Below, one piece after another: positions 27,834 to 37,200 of a stretch of DNA of 64,000 nucleotides (its first letter is position 1; the number at the start of each line of letters is the position of its first letter). A program made the translations under genes and the position numbers. The stretch is from Saccharicrinis sp963677345 (GTDB lineage: Bacteria; Bacteroidota; Bacteroidia; Bacteroidales; Marinilabiliaceae): positions 1 to 64,000 of the forward strand of contig CAXXLC010000032.1 of NCBI GenBank assembly GCA_963677345.2. Direction: 5' to 3'. The notes under the pieces were generated by a model, which saw only the letters and a program-made list of their open reading frames with translations, was not told the DNA's origin and did not search any database.

Positions 27834-28205
27834 TTAAAATGGTAAATCTTCATTTGCTCCGGCCGGAGGTACTTCAGCCTCATTAAATGGAGGAGGAGTT
27901 CCTGCATCAGCTGATGCTGAAACTTTTTCTAGTCTCCACGCTTCAAGATTAGAGAAGTAATTTACTTTTCCATCTTTTTCCCATTTACGACCTCTGATAT
28001 TAAAAGATACTTTTACAGGTTCGCCAAGACTAAAAGGATCAAGTTGAGCGCATCTGTCTTGTGTTAATTGAAACTTGATATAATCATTCCAATCTGAGTT
28101 TCTTTCATTGATTACTTCAATAACAAATTCTCTCTTTTTAAATGATGCACTTATTGCTTGTTCATCATCTTTTACAATTAAATTTCCTGTTAATTCAAAA
28201 TTCAT
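27834..28205 (-). CDS. DUF3127 protein with an SSB-like acidic C-terminal tip
   Basis: Small cytoplasmic protein, 123 residues from the preferred start MNFELTGNLIVKDDEQAISA. An upstream ATG at 28238 would add 11 residues and overlap the cyclophilin gene. The body (about 1-90) is the beta-rich DUF3127 domain (SFKKREFVIEV, YIKFQLTQDRCAQLD, VSFNIRGRKWEKDGKVNYFSNLEAWRL), which resembles an OB-fold. A flexible Ala/Pro tail ends in NEDLPF, strikingly like the DDIPF tip by which SSB recruits repair proteins. Function is unknown. DNA binding or mimicry of the SSB tip is my inference. It lies 22 bp downstream of the cyclophilin gene, so probably in one transcript with it. Confidence 0.82.
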   Translation of the reverse strand: MNFELTGNLIVKDDEQAISASFKKREFVIEVINERNSDWNDYIKFQLTQDRCAQLDPFSLGEPVKVSFNIRGRKWEKDGKVNYFSNLEAWRLEKVSASADAGTPPPFNEAEVPPAGANEDLPF

Positions 28206-28227
28206 GTATCTGTATTCTTGTAAATGG

Positions 28228-28686
28228 TTATTCTTCAATTATTTTAATGGTCTCAATTTCATCTCCGGCTCTGATGTCATCAATAATATCAAGTCCTTCA
28301 TAAACTATTCCAAAGCAAGTGTGCGCTCCGTCAAGGTGAGATGTATTATTGCGACTATGACAGATAAAAAATTGAGAACCTCCAGTGTTTTTGCCTGCAT
28401 GTGCCATTGATAAAACACCCCTGTCATGGTACTGTCTCTCTGCATCTGTTTCACAGTTAATGCTATACCCGGGGCCTCCGGTTCCTACTCTTGGATTACT
28501 CATATCTTTAGAGAAAGGACATCCCCCCTGAATTACAAAGTCAGGAATCACACGGTGAAATGCCAATCCATCATAAAATCCTTCTTTAGCTAACTTAACA
28601 AAGTTTGCAACTGTTACGGGTGTTTCTTTTTCATATAGCTCCACCTTCATAACACCTTTCTCGGTATGTATTTCTGCTTTAATCAT
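28228..28686 (-). CDS. Cyclophilin-type peptidyl-prolyl isomerase, cytoplasmic
   Basis: 152 residues without a signal peptide. Catalytic-site motifs FHRVIPDFVIQGG (the arginine of the active site), GVLSMAHAGKNTGGSQFFI and LDGAHTCFGIVYEG are all present. It catalyses cis-trans isomerisation of Xaa-Pro bonds in folding proteins. It is the short bacterial cyclophilin length. A TACCTTTG -7 box lies about 30 bp before its start. Confidence 0.94.
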   Translation of the reverse strand: MIKAEIHTEKGVMKVELYEKETPVTVANFVKLAKEGFYDGLAFHRVIPDFVIQGGCPFSKDMSNPRVGTGGPGYSINCETDAERQYHDRGVLSMAHAGKNTGGSQFFICHSRNNTSHLDGAHTCFGIVYEGLDIIDDIRAGDEIETIKIIEE

Positions 28687-28714
28687 TATTCAATTGTCTT
28701 TGTTTTAAGAGAAA

Positions 28715-28722
28715 CAAAGGTA
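28715..28722 (-). promoter_or_regulatory. Candidate -7 box TACCTTTG for the cyclophilin gene
   Basis: Read on the minus strand it fits TAnnTTTG, with a predicted start about 20 bp before the ATG. The upstream TTTG element is weak. Confidence 0.45.
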
Positions 28723-28743
28723 TAATTTTTCATGGAAATTAAA

Positions 28744-28775
28744 GCATAAAAAAAGAAGGTCGTTGACCTTCTTTT
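28744..28775 (-). terminator. Intrinsic terminator after the FKBP lipoprotein gene
   Basis: AAAAGAAGGTC / GACCTTCTTTT with loop GTT forms an 11-bp stem. On the minus strand it is followed by a run of T (positions 28750 downward). It ends the FKBP transcript 66 bp after the stop at 28841. Confidence 0.85.
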
Positions 28776-28840
28776 ATAAAAATATTGTATGTATTTGATT
28801 AATCTACTTTATTATAGTGAATGACGATTCATCAAATAAC

Positions 28841-29662
28841 TTATTTGGTGTCTTTCTTTTTCTCGATTCCAAGTAATTCAACTTCGAACACCAAAGTTTC
28901 CATAGGACCAATTTTAGGACCAGAACCTCTCATTCCATATGCCAGTTCAGCAGGAATATAGAATTTATATTTGGAACCTACAGTCATTAACTGAAGTCCT
29001 TCAACCCAACCTTTAATAACCTGAGTTACACCAAAAGTTGCAGGCTGACCTCTGTCTACAGAGCTGTCAAAAACAGTTCCGTCAAGTAAAGTGCCGTGGT
29101 AATGAACTTTAACTTTATCACCAGCAACAGGTTTATCTCCTTTGCCTTCTTTGATTACTTCGTATTGTAAACCACTTTCAGTAGTTATTACACCATCTTT
29201 TTTGCCATTTTCAGCAAGAAATTCGTCTCCTTTTTTCTTGTTCTCGAAAGCTGGTTTTCCTGGTTGCATGGCTTTTTGACTTTGAGCTCTTTGATAAGCT
29301 GATTGCAAATATGCATTACCAGTTTGTTGATCAAAATATGACTTACCATATGCAACTTCATTCAAAAATGCTGTTTTCATAATGTCATAATTGATTGAAT
29401 CAAAGCTACGCTCGAAATTTTGTCTGGAAGTTTTTGAAAACTCCGATTTAGCAAGAGCCATAGCTAAGTCTTTTCCGTATAATGTATCAAATTGAGATGA
29501 TAGTTGTTGCTTCATTTGAGAGGCAATAACATACCCTAGTGCATAACTAACACTATCAGTTTCATTTTTCATCTCAACATCTCCAGCGCCGGGAACTGTT
29601 GTACATGAAACTGCAGTTATAGCAATTGCAATAAATGCTAAAAATAGGTTTTTAAGTTTCAT
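28841..29662 (-). CDS. FKBP-type peptidyl-prolyl isomerase lipoprotein (FkpA/Mip-like)
   Basis: 273 residues with a lipobox (AITAVSC). The N-terminal helical region (about 30-150, DSVSYALGYVIASQMKQQL ...) is the dimerisation domain of Mip/FkpA proteins. The C-terminal FKBP domain (about 160-265) shows VKVHYHGTLLDGTVFDSSVD, VTQVIKGWVEGLQLM, SKYKFYIPAELAYGMRGSG and ETLVFEVELLGI. It folds exported proteins in the periplasm. It lies 20 bp after the cytoplasmic FKBP gene, so the two form an operon and are paralogues. Confidence 0.94.
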   Translation of the reverse strand: MKLKNLFLAFIAIAITAVSCTTVPGAGDVEMKNETDSVSYALGYVIASQMKQQLSSQFDTLYGKDLAMALAKSEFSKTSRQNFERSFDSINYDIMKTAFLNEVAYGKSYFDQQTGNAYLQSAYQRAQSQKAMQPGKPAFENKKKGDEFLAENGKKDGVITTESGLQYEVIKEGKGDKPVAGDKVKVHYHGTLLDGTVFDSSVDRGQPATFGVTQVIKGWVEGLQLMTVGSKYKFYIPAELAYGMRGSGPKIGPMETLVFEVELLGIEKKKDTK

Positions 29663-29682
29663 TTTTTATAATACTTATTTAA

Positions 29683-30264
29683 TTATACTATGTCCAATAA
29701 TTCAACTTCAAAAATAAGAGTGGTATGTGGTTCAATTGATTGTCCTGCACCATGTTCTCCATAAGCAAGATCAGAAGGTACATATAATTTCCATTTAGAA
29801 CCTACAGGCATCATTTGTAATGCTTCTACCCATCCTGGTATTACTCCGTTGACAGGAAATGTAGCAGGCTCACCTCTTTGTACAGAACTGTCAAATACAG
29901 AACCGTTAATTAAAGTACCGTGGTAGTGACATTTTACATTATCTGTAGCTTTGGGTTTTTCACCATTACCTTCGTTTATAACTTCATATTGAAGGCCACT
30001 TTCTAAAGTTACAATGCCTTCTTTTTTTGAATTTTCAGCTAGAAAATCCTGACCGGCTTTAATGTTCGCTTCAAATTGTTTGCTTTGTATTTCAGCAAAA
30101 AAAGTATTGATAATTTGACCAGCTTCTTCTTGTGATATTTCAGTATTACCTTCAATATGGTTTTTTAAACCTTTTGCAAATTCGTCGACATTAATTTCCG
30201 CAACACCTGATTTCTGTAGATTTGCGGCAATGCTCATTCCTAAAGCATAACTTAATTTTTCCAT
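29683..30264 (-). CDS. FKBP-type peptidyl-prolyl isomerase without signal peptide
   Basis: 193 residues, the same dimerisation helices (MEKLSYALGMSIAANLQKSG, QEEAGQIINTFFAEIQSKQF) followed by an FKBP domain (VKCHYHGTLINGSVFDSSVQ, VIPGWVEALQMM, KLYVPSDLAYGEHGAG, TLIFEVELLDIV). There is no export signal, so it is a FklB-like cytoplasmic counterpart of the lipoprotein encoded next to it. Confidence 0.93.
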   Translation of the reverse strand: MEKLSYALGMSIAANLQKSGVAEINVDEFAKGLKNHIEGNTEISQEEAGQIINTFFAEIQSKQFEANIKAGQDFLAENSKKEGIVTLESGLQYEVINEGNGEKPKATDNVKCHYHGTLINGSVFDSSVQRGEPATFPVNGVIPGWVEALQMMPVGSKWKLYVPSDLAYGEHGAGQSIEPHTTLIFEVELLDIV

Positions 30265-30385
30265 CCTGTTTATTTATCTTTTTTTATAAGAGACAGCGAA
30301 GATAGTTTTTTACACTTAGGAAAGCAAACCGGGCCTGCTTCTTTAACTCTGCTTTAACTAATTGTTGTAGTAATGAATATGATAA

Positions 30386-31042
30386 CTATTTAATGGCTCT
30401 TAACATTTCTCTTTTACCGGGAGGACCGGGCAATCGTTCTACTTTAAATCCAACTTCCTGCATTGTTCTTCGAACAATTCCCTTGGCACAATAGGTGGTT
30501 AAAATTCCATTGGGAAGTAAAGCGTTATATGCTTTTTCGAAAATCTCTCGGGTCCATAGCTTGGGTTGTATGTCAGGAGCAAAAGCATCAAAGTAAATCA
30601 GGTCGTATTGTGACGTTAATTTCACGTTTTTAAAATCACATTCTGTTTTTAATAGAGAAAAATAATCTGATATTTCGCACCTGTGTTCCCAGTTGCATTC
30701 ATGAAGTTTGCTAAAGACTTCAGTGTATTTGCCATCAAAGGCATCTTTGTAATTTAATGTTTTGATGGTGCTTGAGTCGATGGGGTATTTTTCCAGAGAG
30801 TGAAAAAATATCTTCTTGTTATGCTTTTTTATTGCTGTTAAAAAAGCGTTTAACCCGGTCCCGAATCCAAATTCCAGAATATTGATATTCTCCTTTTTAA
30901 TCTGATATAACCCTGCTTCAATAAATACGTGTAAAGATTCTTGTATTGCCCCGTTAACAGAATGATAGTGTTCATTTAATCCCGGTACAAAAAGAGTGTG
31001 AGACCCATCTTTTGATGTTACTAACTGTACTTTTTGATTCAT
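30386..31042 (-). CDS. mnmD: tRNA 5-methylaminomethyl-2-thiouridine(34) methyltransferase MnmD
   Basis: 218 residues equal to the N-terminal methyltransferase half of MnmC, without the FAD oxidase half, as in stand-alone MnmD. It has the SAM-binding loop LEFGFGTGLNAFLT, the DLIYFDAFAPDIQPKLWT catalytic block (DAFxP) and the C-terminal GILTTYCAKGIVRRTMQEVGF and RLPGPPGKREML motifs. It finishes the wobble-uridine modification of certain tRNAs. A TATGTTTG -7 box precedes it. Confidence 0.93.
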   Translation of the reverse strand: MNQKVQLVTSKDGSHTLFVPGLNEHYHSVNGAIQESLHVFIEAGLYQIKKENINILEFGFGTGLNAFLTAIKKHNKKIFFHSLEKYPIDSSTIKTLNYKDAFDGKYTEVFSKLHECNWEHRCEISDYFSLLKTECDFKNVKLTSQYDLIYFDAFAPDIQPKLWTREIFEKAYNALLPNGILTTYCAKGIVRRTMQEVGFKVERLPGPPGKREMLRAIK

Positions 31043-31079
31043 TTGTTTTGTGATATGAGTATTGCCTTATTTTGAAATG

Positions 31080-31087
31080 CAAACATA
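31080..31087 (-). promoter_or_regulatory. Candidate -7 box TATGTTTG for mnmD
   Basis: Fits TAnnTTTG on the minus strand, 38 bp before the ATG. The -33 element is not clear. Confidence 0.45.
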
Positions 31088-31235
31088 TGATGTTTTTTAT
31101 AAACCTGTATTATATATTTTATAATTCCTTTAGTGTGATAAAAACAGTGATTAGTCAAAAAGAAGTATGTTGGTCATAAACAAAGGATTAAATTTACTAG
31201 TTGATCTATTATATCAAATAAAAAACTAGCGCAAT

Positions 31236-34200
31236 ATGATCCTTAAAAATTTAGCTTTAAATATATTCGTAGTTCAATTTGTTTTATTTGTATTTGTAAA
31301 TAGTGGAAATGCTCAAACAGCACCCGATGTTACTGATATTGCCGACCAAACTGTTAATGAAGGTGAAGCCTTTACAACAATAATATTAGATAATTATGTG
31401 ACAGATGATAATACAGGAGATGAAAATATCGAATGGACTTATTCCGGTAATACAAGTTTAATTGTTGATATCACAAATCGTCTTGTAACTGTTACCTATC
31501 CTGAAGGTTGGACCGGAAGTGAAACAATTACTTTTACTGCGACTGATACAGATGGGCTTTCTGCAAGTGATGCCGCAACCTTTACAGTTACTGCCGTGAA
31601 TGAAGCACCTGTAATCACCGGACAAGCTAATGTATTAACCACAGCAGAAGAAACAGCCTTGACTATTGAACTGTCAGATGTTACATTTACCGATGTAGAT
31701 AATACAGTTCCAGATGATCATATCTTAATCGTTCAAGATGGAAGTGATTATAGTCATGTAGGAAATGAGATAACACCAAATGCTGACATAACAGGCGATA
31801 TCATTGTCAGTGTAGTTGTATCAGATCAACAGTCTATCAATGCGACTTCCGATGCTTATGGATTAACAGTAACCGTAACATCAGTTAATGATTCTCCAGT
31901 TATTACCGGACAAGCTAATGTATTAACCACATCAGAAGAAACAGCCTTGACTATTGAACTGTCAGATGTTACATTTACCGATGTAGATAATATAGTTCTA
32001 GATGATCATATCTTAATCGTTCTAGATGGAAGTGATTATAGTCATGTAGGAAATGAGATAACGCCAAATGCTGACATAACAGGCGATATCATCGTCGACG
32101 TAGTTGTATCAGATCAGCAGTCTATCAATGCGACTTCCGATGCTTATGGATTAACAGTAACCGTAACATCAGTTAATGATTCCCCAGTTATTACCGGACA
32201 AGCTAATGTATTAATCACATCAGAAGAAACAGCCTTGACTATTGAACTGTCCGATGTAACATTTACCGATGTAGATAATACAGTTCCAGATGATCATATC
32301 TTAATCGTTCAAGATGGAAGTGATTATAGTCATGTAGGAAATGAGATAACACCAAATGCTGACATAACAGGCGATATCATCGTCGACGTAGTTGTATCAG
32401 ATCAGCAGTCTATCAATGCGACTTCCGATGCTTATGGATTAACAGTAACCGTAACATCAGTCAATGATGCACCCACAGGAGATGATAGCAGCATTGCTAT
32501 TGCTGAAGATGAAACCCATCTTTTTGTAATCGGCGATTTTACAAATTATTCCGATCCGGAAGGAAATGCCTTGACTGCTATTCAGATAGCCACTGATGTA
32601 TCGCAAGGAGCATTAACAAGTGGCGGTTCAGCAATTAGCACAGGCAATACATATAGCTTGGGTAATATAAGTTATACTCCTGAATCAAATACCAGTGGTA
32701 CAAACTATACATCCTTCACTTATTATTTAGTCGATTCAGAAGGTGGAGTGTCAGCATTGGCCAATACCATGACGATAAATGTTACGGCAGTCAATGATGT
32801 ACCCACAGGAGATGATAGCAGCATTACTATTTCTGAAGATGAAACCCATCTTTTTGTAATCGGCGATTTTACAAATTATTCCGATCCGGAAGGAAATGCC
32901 TTGACTGCTATTCAGATAGCCACCGATGTATCGCAAGGAGCATTAACAAGTGGCGGTTCAGCAATTAGCACAGGCAATACATATAGCTTGGGTAATATAA
33001 GTTATACTCCAGAATCAAATACCAGTGGTACAAACTATACATCCTTCACTTATTATTTAGTCGATTCAGAAGGTGGAGTGTCAGCATTGGCCAATACCAT
33101 GACGATAAATGTTACGGCAGTCAATGATGCACCCACAGGAGATGATAGCAGCATTACTATTTCTGAAGATGAAACCCATCTTTTTGTAATCGGCGATTTT
33201 ACAAATTATTCCGATCCGGAAGGAAATGCCTTGACTGCCATTCAGATAGCCACCGATGTATCGCAAGGAGCATTAACAAGTGGCGGTTCGGCAATTAGCA
33301 CAGGCAATACATATAGCTTGGGTAATATAAGTTATACTCCTGAATCAAATACCAGTGGTACAAACTATACATCCTTCACTTATTATTTAGTCGATTCAGA
33401 AGGTGGAGTGTCAGCATTGGCCAATACCATGTCGATAAATGTAACATCAGTAAATGATGTACCAACTGGAGATGATAGCAGCATTACTATTGCTGAAGAT
33501 GAAACCCATCTTTTTGTAATCGGCGATTTTACAAATTATTCCGATTCGGAAGGAAATGCCTTGACTGCTATTCAGATAGCCACCGATGTATCGCAAGGAG
33601 CATTAACAAGTGGCGGTTCGGCAATTAGCACAGGAGTTAATTATACCTTAGGCAGTTTAAGTTATACACCAGCCTTAAATGCAAGTGGAGATAACTATAC
33701 AACATTTACTTATTATTTAGTCGATTCAGAAGGAGGAGTGTCAGCATTGGCCAATACCATGACGATAAATGTTACGGCAGTCAATGATGTACCAACTGGA
33801 GATGATAGCAGCATTACTATTGCAGAAGATGAAACCCATCTTTTTGTAATCGGCGATTTTACAAATTATTCCGATCCGGAAGGAAATGCATTAACATACA
33901 TTCAGATTGCCACTGATGTTTCACTAGGAGAATTGAGTAGTGGCGGTTCAGCAATTAGCACAGGAGTTAATTATACCTTAGGCAGTTTAAGTTATACACC
34001 AGCCTTAAATGCAAGTGGAGATAACTATACAACATTTACGTATTATTTAGTAGATTCAGAAGGAGGAGTGTCAGCATCAGCCAATACCATGACGATAAAT
34101 GTTACGGCAGTCAATGATGCACCTGTATTAACCGTGGGTAATGTCTCCATATCAGAAAATTATGCCGGTATTGTACTTACAGCAACTTCAACGGATGCAG

Positions 34201-37200
34201 ATTCTGAAGATCATCATGTATATTCTATTACAGGAACAGATTCCGGGGGGTTTGATATTGACAGTAATAATGGTGTACTAACATTCAAAACATCTCCTGA
34301 TTATGAAAATCCCATAGATGCCAATACCGATAATGTTTATGAAATAACAATAATAGTAACAGACGATGCAGGATCTACAGATTCAGAAGATGTAACCGTT
34401 ACCATTTTGGATGTGGAAGAAAATTCAAATTATTCAATTTTAGCTATTGGAAATACCACTGTTTATGAGAATAGTACGTATACTTCAGGTCCTCTTACGA
34501 TAAGTGGTAGCCCGATCGGTTCTTTGACATATTCTTTGGGGGGAGTTGATGAATCATTATTTAGTATTAATACTTCTACCGGAGAGGTTAGTATGGATGC
34601 TCGTGATTATGAAAATCCGGAAGATGATAATGTTGATAATGTCTACGAAGTTAATATAACTGCTAAAGATCAGGATGACAATACTTCATCTGTATTGTTG
34701 AATGTCACTGTTTTACCAATTAATGAATACGATCCTGTAATCAGTGTCAGCAGTACTTTAGTCGAGGAAAATCATACAGGGGTAATTGAGGTGGCTTCCT
34801 CTACAGATTCTGATGCCGATGATTCTGCAACTTATTCGCTGTCAGGAACAGATTCAGGACAATTTGATATAAATGAATTCAGTGGTGAGCTTGTGTTTAT
34901 TGCATCTCCTGATTATGAGAACCCTGTTGACGATGGAGGTAATAATATCTATGATATAACCATTACTGTTACAGATGATGCAGGAAATTTTGATGATCAA
35001 TCAATTACTATAACGGTTGCTAATTTAAATGATAACAATCCGGTTGGTGCAGATGATTATATTGTTGTAAGTGAGGGTGGTACTGTTTCTGTTTTAAATG
35101 ACGGTGTAACATCGGTTTTGGATAATGATAGTGATGCAGATGGAAATAGTCTGACAGCAAATTTATTAAGTCCAACAAATTATGGTAGTTTAACCTTTAA
35201 TAGTAACGGTACGTTTTCATATAGCCATGATGGTTCAGAAACAACAAGTGATAGTTTTACTTATGAAGCTGATGATGGTATCAATAATAGTAATGCTGTA
35301 ACTGTTCACATTACTGTAACAGGAGTTAATGACTTACCGGTAATAGGCGATATTCCCGATCAGACAATTGAAGAAAGTGGTAGTTTTAATAGTATCAGTC
35401 TAAATAATTATATATCAGATGCAGAGACTTTAGATGAAGATATCGAATGGTCATTAGATCCTACTCCAACAAATTTTGCTGTTGAAATAAATAATGGTTC
35501 GGCAACAATAACTCCGGCAGATGAAGAGTGGAATGGTGTTGAAGTGCTTACTTTTGTGGCTACTGATGAAGGTGGTGCATTTGTTTCTGATAATGTGAGG
35601 CTAGAAGTTACTGCTGTTAATGATGTTCCGGCAATTACTGGACAAAACACAATATCTATTGCTGAAGATACTCCAACTGAATTAAGTTTAAATGATCTTA
35701 TCGTTTATGATCCTGATGATAATTATCCTACAGGATTTACATTAACAGTCTTGTCTGGTTCAAATTACCAGGTAACAGGCAATGCTATTACTCCAAATGA
35801 AAATATAACTGGTTTAATTGTAGTACCTGTATATGTTACTGATGATGAGGCAGCACAAAGTAATACTTATGATTTACAGGTAACAGTGGTTAACGATAAC
35901 GATCCTCCTGTTCTGATAGATATACCTAATCAAACAATACCAGAAGGCTCTATGTTTAATACTATTCAATTAAATAATTATGTGTCTGATCCAGATAATA
36001 CGGATGATCAGATTTCATGGACTTATTCTGGAAATACTGAATTAACAATCGATATTGATAGAAATTCTCATGTTGCTACAATAGAAATTCCTGATGAAGA
36101 TTGGTTCGGTCAGGAAGCTGTTGTTTTTACAGCTAGTGACGGATTGTTGACAGCCACTAATAGTGTTGTGTTAACAGTTACTGCAGTAAATGATGCACCG
36201 GTTATTAATAGTCAGCAGTCCTTAATTTATAATGAAGATGCGGTATTTACAATTCCGTATACAGCATTAAATGTTACAGATGTTGATAATACTTACCCGG
36301 GTGAACATGAAATGACCTTGTTAAGCGGGAATAATTATACATTTATTGGTCGTCAGGTCACTCCGGGTGAGGATTTTAATGGCGTTTTAAGCATACCGGT
36401 TTACATTACCGATTTAGGTTCAGAAAATCAAACCAGCAATACATTTAATTTACGTGTAACTATCAATGCCGTTAATGATGCTCCACAGATTGAGTCTCAG
36501 ATAAATACTTTATCAACAAATGAAGATATACCAATAGTAATTTCTTTGGACGATGTAAGTATTATGGATCCGGATAACAGCTCCGGCGATTTTTCTTTGA
36601 CTATTCAACCCGGAGATAATTATTCATTTAGTGGCACCACTGTTACTCCGGCTTTAAATTATTATGGGACATTATCTGTTGGTGTTACTGTCGACGATGG
36701 AGAAGATGAAAATTCTGAAAGCAGGGTATTTACTGTTTCCGTTCTGGTTTTAGCACAGAATGATACACCGGTAGCTAATAGTCAATCTGTTACAACTCCC
36801 GAAAATCAGGAAATATCAATAAATATCCATAATCTGATTTCTGATGTTGAAGATGCTTTGGATTTACCTTCTTTAAAAATTACCTCTGATGTGTCGAATG
36901 GTACAACTACTGTTGATGTTGACAATACAACTATAATCTATAACCCATACGATGGATATTCAGGTTCTGATTCTTTTACATATGAAATTTGCGATCAGGA
37001 TGGTGCTTGTGCTGCAGGTATAATAACGATAACTGTCTCCAATGAAGCTCCTGCCGGAGTGGATGATGTTGCAGAAGTTGATGAAGATAATAGCATTTCA
37101 ATTGATGTTTTAAGTAATGATACCGACCCTCAGGGTAATATCGATCCAAATACGTTAACTTTATTATCTGTCTCTCAAAATGGAGCTTTATCAGTTCAAT

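Noticed and set aside
28206..28238. Longer N-terminus for the DUF3127 protein
   Set aside because: It would overlap the cyclophilin gene by 11 bases and adds residues (MKNNHLQEYRY) outside the domain.
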